Origin: Candidatus Leptovillus gracilis
GTDB taxonomy: Bacteria > Chloroflexota > Anaerolineae > Promineifilales > Promineifilaceae
Assembly (NCBI GenBank): GCA_016716065.1
Contig: JADJXA010000007.1
Coordinates: 258,183 to 322,182 of the forward strand
DNA: 64,000 nt
Direction of reading: 5' to 3'
Shown here: positions 1 through 11,900 of the stretch, in pieces
How positions within the stretch are numbered: position 1 is the first letter of the stretch
How the letters are laid out: each line of letters opens with the position of its first letter
The notes under the pieces: model-generated
Seen by the model: the letters and a program-made list of their open reading frames with translations, nothing else
What the model was told of the DNA's origin: nothing
The model's database searches: none
Translations under genes and position numbers: made by a program

Positions 1-1866
1 CGCTTAGCTTATCCCAGCCTGACCGAATTTAAGGCCGACGAGGCGCGGCTGCTGACGTTGGCGCTGGAGATGGTTGACGGCCGTTTCCCCCTGCGCGGTA
101 TCAGCAGTTCCGTCGGTTTCCCCAATTTCCCCATGAGCGTCTGGCTCTACGCCATCCCGCTGCTGGTCTGGCCCCACGTCTACGCCGCGACGCTGTTCAC
201 CGGGCTGCTCAACACCCTGGCGGTGGCCGCCGCCTATTGGCTGACGCGCCGTTATTGGGGCGTGGGCGCGGCTGTTGCCGCCTCGCTGCTGTTTGCCGTC
301 AGCCCGTGGGCGGTTATTTTTTCGCGCAAAATTTGGGCGCAAAATCTGCTGCCCTTGTTTGTGATGGGCTGGGCGATTGGCGCAGCCCTGGCCTTTGTGG
401 AAAAACGGCCGCGCTGGCTCTGGCTGCATCTGTTCTGCCTGGGCGTGGCCGTGCAAATTCACCTGGCGGCCCTGGCCCTCATTCCGGCGACGCTGCTTTT
501 TTTGCTGGTGTTCCGACGGCGGGTGGTGTGGCGGCACGTGGTGGTGGGCGGGGCGCTGGCGGGGAGTACGGCCGTGCCCTTCCTATTTTACCTATGGCAA
601 AACCGCGCCCAAATTCACCTGCCGGCCGGCGGCCAAACGGCCGTTGGCTGGAGCCTGGACCCTTTCCGTTACGCCGCGCTGATCAGCCGGGGCGCGGATA
701 TTCATTCTCTGGCCGGGCCAACCGCCTATCAAGATTTTCTGGCGCGGGCGCCCTGGTTGGGTGCGCTGGGCTGGATTCTGGGTCTGCTGCTGCTGGCCGG
801 GCTGGGTTGGTTAGGTTGGCTGGTCTGGCGGCAGAGGGGGCAGCCGGCGGCCGACGCGGCCTTCATCGTGTTGGCCTGGGCGCTGCTGCCGCCGCTGTTT
901 TTTACTTTGTGGCGCGGTGCGCCAGTGTTCATCCATTATTTTATCGCCGTGCTGCCCGCGCCCTATATGGCTGCCGGGGTGCTGTTGGCGCAGGCGGCGC
1001 TGGCTTCGCGTAGACCAATGGTTAAAGGGTTGGTGGGGACGGGGTTGGCGGCGCTGGCGCTGGCGCAGGTGTGGGCGCTGGCGGCGCTGCTGGCTTTTGT
1101 GGCGCAGACGGCTACGCCGGGCGGTTTTGGCGCGCCATTAGGGATGCAGGTGGCTGCCGCCGACCGCGCCAAAGCCATGCTGGTGGCAACGGCCGCCGCC
1201 GAAATTCTGGTGGTTGGCGCGGGTGAACGGCCGGACCTGGATGAGTTTTCGGCGTTGTGGGACGCGCTGCTGTGGGCTGCGCCGCGCCGCTTTGTAGACG
1301 GCCGTCAATCAGCCTTGTTTCCGGTCAATCGGGCGGTCGTGGTTCTGGATGGCGCGCTGGCGGCGGAAGCGGATTTGTACCGGGCGACGGCCGTAACCAC
1401 TGAAACCTTCCCGCTGCGGCCAGGCGAAGGGGCGCTGGAAATTTTGCAGCTGCCTGGTGGCGCGCCGCCGCCGGACGCGGCCTTCGATGAAGTGGTTTTG
1501 CTGGCAAATTGGGTGAACCTGTTGGGCTATGGGCTGGTGGTGGATGATGGCGGGGAAACGGCCGTGTGGCAGCTTTATTGGCGCACAGCCGATAACCCCG
1601 ACCCGGCCGATTACCACATCTTCAACCATCTGATCAACGCCGCCGGGCAGCGCGTGGCTCAGGTGGATGCGGCCGCCTTCGCCCCCTGGCAGTGGCAGCC
1701 CGGCGACGTGGTGGTGAGCCGCTTTAACTTGTCCTGGCCCGGCGATGACCCTGGATTGTTGATGCGCAGCGGTATGTACCGCTATCCCGGTCTGGAGCCG
1801 GTGCTGCTGCTAGACGTGGCCGGCAATCCGTATGCCGACGCCGTGGCAATCCCGTTGGCCAAGTAG
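1..1866 (+). CDS. Membrane glycosyltransferase, GT-C/GT39 (ArnT/PMT-like), 5'-truncated by window edge
   Basis: The frame is open from base 1, so the true start lies upstream. The first visible residues contain FKADEARLLTLALEM, which resembles the first extracytoplasmic loop of GT-C transferases carrying the catalytic acidic residues (family knowledge). At least eight hydrophobic segments follow over about 350 residues, then a soluble extracytoplasmic domain of about 230 residues. Such enzymes transfer a sugar from a polyprenyl-phosphate donor on the outer face of the membrane. The acceptor cannot be deduced. A role in decorating the neighbouring exoproteins is only a guess from position. Family assignment is fairly confident; substrate unknown. 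Confidence 0.72.
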   Translation, partial: RLAYPSLTEFKADEARLLTLALEMVDGRFPLRGISSSVGFPNFPMSVWLYAIPLLVWPHVYAATLFTGLLNTLAVAAAYWLTRRYWGVGAAVAASLLFAVSPWAVIFSRKIWAQNLLPLFVMGWAIGAALAFVEKRPRWLWLHLFCLGVAVQIHLAALALIPATLLFLLVFRRRVVWRHVVVGGALAGSTAVPFLFYLWQNRAQIHLPAGGQTAVGWSLDPFRYAALISRGADIHSLAGPTAYQDFLARAPWLGALGWILGLLLLAGLGWLGWLVWRQRGQPAADAAFIVLAWALLPPLFFTLWRGAPVFIHYFIAVLPAPYMAAGVLLAQAALASRRPMVKGLVGTGLAALALAQVWALAALLAFVAQTATPGGFGAPLGMQVAAADRAKAMLVATAAAEILVVGAGERPDLDEFSALWDALLWAAPRRFVDGRQSALFPVNRAVVVLDGALAAEADLYRATAVTTETFPLRPGEGALEILQLPGGAPPPDAAFDEVVLLANWVNLLGYGLVVDDGGETAVWQLYWRTADNPDPADYHIFNHLINAAGQRVAQVDAAAFAPWQWQPGDVVVSRFNLSWPGDDPGLLMRSGMYRYPGLEPVLLLDVAGNPYADAVAIPLAK

Positions 1867-2189
1867 TCGAGAATACGTCCCGCCCATCCTTTCCCCAAGA
1901 CGGCCGTTACGGGTATAATTTGGTCCATAATGGTTTGCGCTTACTTGTGGGAGCATGGGATTGGCGATTTCATGAAGCAAAAAAGCAGCCGGTTTGTTGT
2001 GGGTCAGCATACAATCTCTTTGTTTTTCCCTTGTTGAGCGGTTTTTAGTACAAAAGTCCTGACTAATTTCCTGTGTCTGTTCTTGACGCTTACCTTTATA
2101 CTGTAGGTATCAGAATTGTGATTGGCTGATTTATTATTTTTCGGCAGTTGTATTGATCCTTTATTGTTCGTTTTAATAGGAGTGGACTC
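1867..2189. other. Intergenic stretch upstream of the pilin gene
   Basis: About 320 bases with no credible gene. It holds one ACGGCCGT palindrome near 1899 and a perfect TATAAT at 1914-1919. The part from about 2000 is AT-richer and ends in the AGGAG ribosome-binding site of the pilin gene. I see no repeats or RNA gene. Confidence 0.5.
1914..1919 (+). promoter_or_regulatory. Possible -10 box (TATAAT)
   Basis: A perfect TATAAT in the gap before the pilin gene, with no clear -35 hexamer at the right spacing. If used, it would leave a leader of about 260 bases before the pilin start, so it is only a candidate. Confidence 0.25.
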
Positions 2190-2624
2190 ATGAAAATTCC
2201 CAAACGCGAAGAAGGGCAGGGGTTGGTTGAATACGCCCTGCTCCTGGTGCTGGTTGCCGTTGTCATCATCGGTATCCTGACCGTTTTAGGCTCATCGGTG
2301 ATGGTGGTGTATGCCCGTGTCATTGGCGGGCTGAACGGCCAGGTCGTCACCGGACAAGGCGTTGAAGCCATTGTCACCGGCTTCGACGCCAACATCACCC
2401 AGGGAACCGGCGGTTGCAGCGGCACGGTTAGCAACATATCTTTCATTGGCCTGACAGACGGCGCCATCCTCGAATCCGGAACGGTGACCATCAGGATTTT
2501 GGTGGATGGGGCGACCGTAAGCACGCTTTCTGGCGGAACCAACGCTTCTGGGATGGGGACCCTGGCCGGCCCTTATTCTGTTTCCGGGGGCGCCGGGTGC
2601 TCTGTCCGTGTGGTGGGTGGCTAG
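2190..2624 (+). CDS. Flp/Fap-type (type IVb) pilin-like protein
   Basis: A 144-residue protein. Its N-terminus is a class III prepilin signal: short basic leader MKIPKREEG, then QGLVEYALLLVLVAVVIIGIL. Cleavage after EEG would leave glutamate at +5 and tyrosine at +6 of the mature protein, the rule for Flp pilins. A single hydrophobic helix (about residues 12-33) is followed by roughly 110 residues rich in Gly, Thr and Ser that I do not recognise, so it is longer than classical Flp pilins (50-80 aa) and may be a minor pilin or pseudopilin. The start is supported by AGGAG nine bases upstream. No tad/cpa assembly genes are in view, so assembly would rely on a locus elsewhere. Confidence 0.8.
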   Translation: MKIPKREEGQGLVEYALLLVLVAVVIIGILTVLGSSVMVVYARVIGGLNGQVVTGQGVEAIVTGFDANITQGTGGCSGTVSNISFIGLTDGAILESGTVTIRILVDGATVSTLSGGTNASGMGTLAGPYSVSGGAGCSVRVVGG

Positions 2625-2640
2625 AGATGGATTGCCCTGT

Positions 2641-2691
2641 GAGCCTGCGGAAAAGTGACGCGCCTCCGCGCACGCATTTCTCCGCAGGCTC
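2641..2691 (+). terminator. Hairpin after the pilin gene (possible terminator)
   Basis: An 11-bp perfect inverted repeat (GAGCCTGCGGA ... TCCGCAGGCTC, arms 2641-2651 and 2681-2691) with a 29-base loop lies just after the pilin stop. There is no clean U-run after it, so it may be a transcript-end stabiliser rather than a classical intrinsic terminator. The remainder of 2692-2921 shows nothing recognisable. Confidence 0.4.
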
Positions 2692-2921
2692 ATGCTGTTT
2701 CTGTTGATCTACCACGTCTTTTCGCCGGTTTTTATGATAGCAGTTGCCGCATCGCCAAAGAGTAAGCAGGAGCCGCTGTGTTTGTCCCGAACAGGCCGAC
2801 ACAGTTGGTTGCCTCTGTCCCCACTCATTGAGATGAGGCTGATAGTTACCATAAAATATGTTGACTACACCTGATAGTCGGAAATGAACTCTTTCAGGCG
2901 CAGTACAAGGGTGTTGTTCTT

Positions 2922-5900
2922 ATGACTCGTTCAAACTACGTTCAATCTCGTGAATCCGCAGCAGATTTTGTCCAACCGAAGCCGCGCCACACCGCGAAAC
3001 GTCTGGGTTACCTGGGACTCGTTCCGCTGGCAGCTCTTTTTGTTTTGACGGCTTTGCTCTGGTTTTTAGGCGGGGGACCATCGTTGGCGATGGCAGCCCC
3101 GGCGGCGGCGACTTATTACGCCTGGCCGTCGGGAACCAACGCCAACGCCTGCTCCAGCGCCGATCCTTGCTCTTTGACGCGGGCGATAGAATTGGCGATA
3201 GATGGAGATGAGATTCGGGTGGCAAGCGGGTCTTACAGCAGCGCCCCGGGCATACCGGTTATGCTGGTGACCGAATCTATCACGATCACCGGTGGCTATC
3301 TTTACAATTCTGGTACAGGCACGTGGAGTTCCACGCCCGACCCACTGAACACGACGATTTTGGATGGGGGTGGCAACGGCCGTGTCGTAGACATCAGCGC
3401 CAATATCAACCCGATCATCGAAAACTTCCACATCCAAAATGGTCAGGCCGTGAATGGGGCCGGTATCTACATTGCCGATGGCGCCGGCCGCGCCATCATC
3501 CGCCACAACTTCATCCACAACAACACAGCCAGCGGCGGGTTGGGCGGCGGCGGCATTTACGACGGCGGCGCGGCCACCATCGCCTACAACGAGATTTACG
3601 ACAACCAGGCCAACCCTAGCGGGGCCGGGATTTATATTCACAACAACGGCGCGGCTATCACCTCGACCATTCGATTCAACGACATTTATAACAATACGGC
3701 CGCTTCCGTCAACCCTGCATATGGTGGCGGAATCTTCCTATTCGGCAACGCCAAAGCGGAAATGGTGGCTAATAACATTTATCAGAACATGGCCGATATT
3801 GGCGGTGGGATGGCCGCGTTTGGCGCGGCCCGTTTCACTATGCACAGCAACATGATTTATGATAATACGGCCGTTGGTCAGGGTTCGGGCACGGCCATCG
3901 GTGGGGCTATTTATTCTCTGGGCAATGGGACAATATGGAACAATACCATTGTTGGCAATACGGCTAACGACAATGGAGCCGGTCTGTTTCTGGAGTTAAG
4001 CAGCGTAGCCGAAATTCATAACACCATCGTTGCCTTTAACAATGGCAGTAACAATGACGGTGTCCATAACGCGGCGCCCGCTGCGACGACTGGCAGCTAC
4101 AACAATATTTTTGACGATGCAACCAATGTCGTTTTTACAAATAATGTGGGTGGCCATCCCAGCTTTGTGAACCTGGGGGCGTTTAACTTGCACCTCAGTG
4201 GCAGCAGCCCGCTGCTCAACGTCGGCAGCCCGGCCACGCCCGCCTGGGTAAACGTGGACATAGACGGCCAGGCGCGGCCCAATCCCAACCATGGCGCCCC
4301 GCCCCGGCATGAAGTGGGCGCGGACGAGTATTACCCCGATTTCCGCCAGGTAAGCCTGAATCCGCCCAGTACGGTGGAATTTGTAGACCGGGGGACAACG
4401 GCCGTCTACACCCACACCGTGCGCAACGATGGAACCCTGGCCGATACCTACGACTTTACGTGCAGCAATGACCTGTGGAGCGTTGTCTGCCCCGGTTCGG
4501 TGGGCCTGGCTCCCGGTCAGGCGGCCAGCGTGGCTACCAGTGTGGTCATTCCGGCCGATGCGCTGGCTTATGCTGTTGGCCTGACCCAAATTACGGCGAC
4601 GTCGCAAATTAGCACGGCCGTGTTCGACCGCGCCACCGTCCAGTCCACCGTCCGGCCGCTGCCCGGCCTGCTCTTCACCCCGGTTTTCTCACGCACCGAG
4701 CTGCCTGGCACAACCATCACCCTCACCCACATCCTCACCAACACCGGCGACGCCACCGATTCGTTCGCCGTTTCTATTGTTGACGATCCCTTTGGCTGGG
4801 CGGAATTGATCCCGCAAGACCCCCTGACGGTTACGCTGGGCGCGGGCGCGCGCCAGCCGGTGCGCGTGCGCATCACCATTCCACCGTATGCCCAGGCCGG
4901 CATCGTCAACCTGATCGCAGTTGAAGCCCATTCCACCTTTGATCCAGCCATCTCGGCGACGCTGGTCAATACCATCACCGCTAAAGCGACGGTGGGCACA
5001 CGCTATGTCTCGCCGACGGGGACCAACCTCAACAACAACTGCACCCAGCCTGTCGCCAACTTTGCTCAGGACAATCCTGGTCCCTGCCAGACCATTAGCT
5101 GGGCGGTGGGTCAGGCCTCCTTCAACGACGAAATCCACGTCGCCCCAGGCGCGTACAACGAAGCAGAGATTTTTATCAACGATACCATTCGCCTCAGCGG
5201 CGGCTGGACGGCGTTTAACGCCAATGGGCAGGGCGAGGAGCCGGATCCAACCTTGACGGTAATCAGTGCCAGCGGAACGCGCCTGCTGAATATCGCCGCC
5301 GGGTCCAACATTCGGCCAACCATAGACACCCTGACGCTGCAAAATGGGGTCAGCGGTGGCTCCGGCGGCGCGGTGTTGGTGGGCAGCCTGGCGCAGCCGA
5401 CGTTTAACAATGTCATTTTTAATAACAACCAGGCGGCGGCGCAAGGTGGCGCGCTGTACGTTAACAACAATGCGGCCGTCACTGTTCGCCAGAGCGCCTT
5501 CACCAACAACACCGCCCAGGCGGATGGCGGTGCGGTGTATGTGGCCGGGGGCACGTTCTCGCTGCTGGAAACCCGGTTTTTCACCAACACGGCCAGCGGC
5601 GCGGCCGTCGGCCGCGGCGGTGGCGCGGTGTACGTGAACAGCGGCGTGGCCGCGGTGCAGAACAACCTGTTTGTCAACAACACGGCCGTGCGCGATGGCG
5701 GCGCGGTTCGTTTCCAGGGCGGCCAGGTATTTTTTGTCAACAACACCCTGGCGGAAAACAGCGCCGGGAGCAACGGCGGCGGCCTGTACAACAATGGCGC
5801 CAGCCTGTCCATCACCAACACCATCCTGGTTAGCAATACGGCGCAAGCTGATGGCGGCGCGCTCTTTGTTAACGCCGGGCAAACCAGCATGGATTACAGC

Positions 5901-8900
5901 AACGTCTGGCAAAACGGCGGCGCTTCGCAGAGCAATATCCCCATTGGCGTCCACAGCATCGCCGCCAACCCGCTTTTTGCCGATGACGAGTATCGTCTGG
6001 CTCTGGGGTCGCCATCCATTGACGTGGGCGACCCGGCCACTGTGTTGTCCATAGACTTTGAAGGCGATTTCCGGCCGTCTGACCAGGGCTACGACCAGGG
6101 GTGGGACGAATTGGCCGGCTGCCGCGCCAAACGCGGCAGCGTGATTTATGGCAGCATTCAGGACGCCGTGGACGCCAACAGCCCCAGCACGCTGATTCAG
6201 GTTGCGGGCGTGTGCCGCGGCGTCCACACCCTCGAGGTAGACGGGCAGGTGATCAGCCAGACCGTCCACCTGACCCAGACGGTGCGGATTGAGGGTGGCT
6301 GGAATGGCGATTTCAGCCAGCGGAATTATGAAGAGCCGACGATTGTGGACCCGGAAGGGCGCGGACGCGGCTTCTATTTCAGCGGCAGCGCCGCGCCGGT
6401 GATTGAGGCGTTGACCATTGTGAACGGCAATGCCGCCGGCCTGGGCGGCGGCCCGGCCGCCGCCGACGCCGGTGGCGGCCTGTACAACCTGGACAGCAGC
6501 CCCGTCCTCAGCGGCGTGGTGGTTATGAGCGGCACGGCCGAATTGGGCGGCGGCTTTTACAACCACCTGGGCGCGCCGGTCATTCAGTCGCGGGTGCTCA
6601 CCGGCACGCAGGCCACCAGCGCCAAAGTCGCCCTGAGCGAGATTATGAGCAGCACGGCCGTTGCCGGCGGTGGCCTCTTCAATTTCGGCGGCAGTCTGGT
6701 GGTGGATGGCGCGCGCATTCACCACAATGCGGCGCAAGATGGCGGCGGCATCTTCAACGTCACCGGCACGATGACGGTGGCGAATACCATCGTAGACCAA
6801 AACGCGGCCTCGATTTGGGGCGGCGGTTTGCACGATGAAGGCAGCGCGACGGCCTATTTGCACCTGACGGTGATCAGCAATACGGCCGTGACCGCCGGTG
6901 GTGGTTTCTACAGCTTTCTTGGCGCGCCGGTCATCCGCAGCAGCATTTTCCAGGGCAACCAGGCGCCGGCCGGCGCGGCTATTTTCGCCGATGGCGGTGC
7001 GCCCGACGTAGATTACAACTATTACTTCGGGCAAATCGGCCCCAATGTCACCGGGGCGGTCACCGGGACTCATTCCATCGTTTCCACCACGCCGCCGGGG
7101 TTGTTAGACCCGGCAAGTGGCAATTTCCACCTGAGCGACGAGGCGACGGCCGTAGACAAAGGCGACCCCGCTTCGCCCATTACCCGTGACTTTGAAGGCG
7201 AGATTCGTCCCTCCAACCAGGGGCCGGACATGGGCGCGGATGAGTTGGCCGGATGTTCGGTCAGCGTCAACGGCGTCATTTATGGCAGCATTCAAACGGC
7301 CATAGACAATGCCCAAGCGGGCGACACAATTAAAGTGACCGGCATTTGTCGCGGCGTGCAGACCGGCGGCGGTACTGGCAGCAGCGTTTGCGGCAGCGCG
7401 CCGGGCACGTTGTTGGTCATCACCAAGACCGTCAATCTGTTGGGCGGCTGGGATGAGGCGTTTAATGCCCAGGTGGGTTACACGGTGTTGGACGCGCAAA
7501 ACGCCGGCCGGGTGATCTACGTGGGACAGGGTGTGACGCCGACTATCAATGGCTTCGACATCATTCGTGGCAGCGTGAGCGGGGCCAATGGCAACGGCGC
7601 CGGCATTTGCGTGGACAGCGCCGCGCCGACCATCAGCCACAACCGCTTTTACAGCAATACGGCGACCAACGGTGGGGCGATCTATGCTTTCGACAGCGGG
7701 GCGCTGATTGAGGCGGGCAACCGGCTGTACCACAACACGGCGGCAACCGGCGCGGCCATTTACCTGAGCAGCCCAGATGGAATTACGGCGACGGTGCAGA
7801 ATAATTTTGTGTATCGCAACACGGCCGTTAACGGTGGCGGGCTTTACAACAACAGCGCCGACAACATCTTGCGCCACAACACCATCATCAGCAATACCGC
7901 TTCGGCGACGGGCGCGGCCGTGTATGTGGCCGCCGGCGCGCCGGAGATACGCGGCAACATCATCATGAGCCATACAACGGGCACGGTGGGCGGCGTGTTT
8001 GGCGCGCCCGGCGCTGCGCCGGTAATGGGCAACAACAACTTCTTCCAAAACAACGCCGACGTGGGCGGCTCGATTCTGACGCCGGGGCCGGGCACGCTGA
8101 ACGTCAACCCCGGCTTCAACCTGCTGGTGACCGATTCCTTCACCCTGACCATCCAATCGCCGGTGGCCGACGTGTATCTGCCGGATACGCCGCTGGCGAC
8201 GGATTACGAGGGAGATATACGGCCGTCGCATCAATTATATGACTTGGGCGCAGACGAGGTGGGTGGCTGTTACGCGGCTATCGCTGGCGCGGAAAGCACG
8301 GTATATGGCAGTGTGCAAACGGCCGTAGACGCCGCCGAAGCCGGTGACACCATCCTGATCAATGGCCTGTGCCAGAACGTCCAGGGGCGCGTCATAGATG
8401 GCGCGCTGGTGACGCAGACGGTCGCCATTACCAAAGCGCTGACGCTGGACGGCAGTTGGGTTTACAAAGAGCCGATTTCGGCGACGCTGGACGCTTTGAA
8501 CCGGGGGCGGGTGGTATATGTCGGGCAGACGGCCGTTGTCACCCTTACCAATATCACGCTCATCAACGGCGACAGCACGGCCGCCGGTGATGGCGACCGC
8601 GGTGGGGCGCTGTTCAACGCCGGGAATACCATCCTGGTGAACACGCTCATCACCAACAGCATTGGCGCGCTGGGCGGCGGCATCTTCAACGGAGCCAACC
8701 TGACCCTGCGCCAATCGCGGGTGCTGACCAACACGGCCGCTTCCGGTGGTGGTTTGTACAATGATGCCGCCGGTGGGCTGGCCCTGGTCCAGAAGAGTCA
8801 ATTTTTGGGCAACCTGGCGTTTGATGGCGGCGCGGTGTACCAGCAAGATGGCGATCTGTTCTTGGATGGCAATAAGCTGCACAACAACGTGGTCAACGAC

Positions 8901-11900
8901 AACGGCGGCGCTGTCTTCGTCACCGGCGGGACGGGCAACAATGTAGATGTACGCAACAACTTCATTTACTTCAACCTGTCTGGTCGTGGCGGTGGGTTGT
9001 ATAACGCGGGGACAAACGGCCGTTTCTGGCACAATACCTTCGTCCAGAACGAGGCCACCACGTTGGAAGGCGGCGGTATCTACAACGCTGCCGGCGACGG
9101 CGACATCCGCAGCAACATCCTGGACCGCAACCTGGGGACCGGTGTTTCTGTGGCTGCTGGCAGCCCGCGGGTAGAGTATAACAACGCCTACAACAACTTC
9201 CCGGACAATTACGCCAATGTTACGCCCGGCGTAGGCAGCATCTCCCAAATCCCCACCTACAAAGATTTCCTCCTGGCTGATTTCCACCTGGACGATGGCT
9301 CGGCGGGTGAAGACCAGGGTGATTCGCGCCTGTCTGACCCAGCGCTAAACCCGCTGCACCTGATAGACAGCGACTACGACGGCGACATGCGGCCGACGAA
9401 CGGCGCGCCAGACATTGGTGCGGACGAAATCAACGCCTGCCTCATCAAGGTGGGCGAGCAATTCTTTAGCGTCTTGCAGGACGCCATTGATTACGCCGAA
9501 GCCACCGACCAGTACCAGGTGTTGATTGGGCGCGGCGAATGTCGTGGCGTGCAGACGAAAAATGGTACAGAGCAGGTCGGCTATGTCAGAGAAGATTTGC
9601 ACTTCATCGGCTCGCTGCCGCGCGAGACGTTTAACCCAGCGTCCGGCGACCGTAAGAATCCCAATATCCTGGTGGTGACCACCATCATCAATGCCATAGA
9701 CGAAGGCCGGGTGATTTACGTCGCCAACAATGCCTCGCCTATCTTTGAGCAGTTGGCCTTTGTGCGCGGCAATGCCTTCAACACCGACCCGGCCAGCAAC
9801 AACGGCGGCGGCATTTACAATGCCGGAGCGGGCACGGTGTCTTTTGAAGTGAGCGACATCTCGCAGAATACGGCCGTAAATGGTGGCGGCTATTACGGCG
9901 GGGCAGATGGCAAAGCCGATTTCACCGGTATGTCCATTGGCCTGGCTTTCCCATCGCGGGGCGTGCGCATTGAAGATGGCGAACTGTATCTCAACTATGT
10001 GCTTTATACTGGCAATGTCGCCACCAGCCAGGGCGCAGGTTTGTACAGCAGCGGCACGTTTGACGTGCGCAACGCCAACTTCCGCAATAACAGCGCCGGG
10101 GAGAGCGGCGGTGGGGTGTACAACACGGCCACTGAGTCGCGGCTGGTGAATGCGACGTTTTATCAGAATACGGCCGTCAACAACGGCGGCGGCATCTTCA
10201 ACAGCGGCGCTTTCTTCCGGCTCTACCACAATACCATCCGCAACAACAACGCGGCCGGTGGTTCTGGCGGTGGCGTCTACAACAGCGGCAGCGGCTTCCT
10301 GCTGAGCAACAGCATCGTTTACAGCAACACGGCGGCCAGCAGCCCGGCCGGGGTCCGCTCGTCATCTGGCTCACTGAGCTACAACAACTTCCACGAAAAC
10401 CAGCCCGGCGATTTTTCGGCCGGGCTGACCAACGAAAACGCGATCATCGGCGACCCCGGCTTGGTGGGCATCCGCAACCTCAGCGTGCATTCGCGCAACA
10501 TAGACGCCGCCGATCCCGCCTTCCCCACACCGGTGCCGCCCGATGACCTGATCATCAATTATGATTACGCCGTTTTCTTCCGGCCGGATGGTTTTGAGGC
10601 AAATATCGCCAACTTGCAGCCGCCGCACGGCCTGCGCAGCGATGTGGGCGTGGACGAATACCTGAAAGATTTCGGCTGCCAGATTGAACCACCTAACGAC
10701 TCGGCGTCTGTTGCTCCTGGCGGCGTGGTCACTTATACGCTGGAAGTGATTAACGTTGGCAATGAGTCTTACATTGACTTGCTGAACAGCGGCCGCAGCC
10801 CGTATCTGTCTAATGGTTACACCGACACCATCACCATCACCCTGAACAGCTCGACGCAGGGCTGGTCGGAGTTGGAAGGTGGCAGTGTGCAAACCGTTGT
10901 CCTGGGCTGGGACGATTATGCTCTGGGCGCGGCCACCAGCCGCATTCTGACGGTGACTGTGCCAGCGTCGGCGACGGTGGGGCTGATTGAAGAGAGTGTC
11001 ATTCGTTGTGAATCTGGCTCTTTGCCGATTGATCGGGCGTCGGACACGACCATCTTGCGCACCAGCACCGGCCCCACCAGCGGCGTGGAAGTATACCCGC
11101 CGCCGGACGGCACGGCCGTGCCAGGGCAGGTCCTCACCTTTACGCAGAACGTGCGCAACATCGGCAACGAGACACTCTCTTTTTCCGTAACGCCCAACTC
11201 TGGGCCACGCTACGCCAATGCCGCGTTGTTAGACATCAATACCCAGGAAGTTGTCACCAACGTGGTGGTCACATTAGCGCCCACCGAAGTCTTCACGACG
11301 CTGCTGCGGGTAACAATCCTGGACACGGCAATGGCCGGCGATACCGCCAGACCTGGCGTGGTCGCCCGCTCAACCGTAGACCCGCTGAACTTTGGCGCAT
11401 CATCGGGCACGATTCTCATCCTGCCCGGTCCGGGAACCCGCTACGTTGCCGCCGACGGCGCGGCCAACAATACCAACTGCACCGACCCGCTCAGTCCCTG
11501 CGCCACCATTCAACACGCCATCGGCCAGGCGGTGGCTGGCGACAGCGTATTGGTGTCTGTGGGTACGTATACCGACCACACCACCCGCACCATTGGTCTG
11601 GAACCGCTGGTACAAAACGTCTTCATAGACAAATCCATCGCCATCGTTGGCGGCTTTAACGTAGCCGACCAGTACAGCATGACAACCCAGTTCCCTATCA
11701 CCAATGCGGTTATTCTGAATGGCCAAAACGCCCGGCGGGTGATCTATGTGACCGAAGGCGTGACGGCGACGATCTCTAACCTGTTCATCCAAAACGGCCA
11801 GGCGGCTCCTGGCAGCGGCGTCAACGGCGATACCCGCGACTTTGGCGGCGGTGTCTACAACGCCGGAGCCAATCTGACCATCACCGGGACCTGGGTGTTG

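Noticed and set aside
4689..7073. Open frame of 794 codons on the minus strand inside the giant surface gene
   Set aside because: It is the mirror of a GC-rich repetitive gene; its translation is low-complexity Arg/Ala/Val/Gly with no recognisable motif, while the plus strand gives clear beta-helix repeats.
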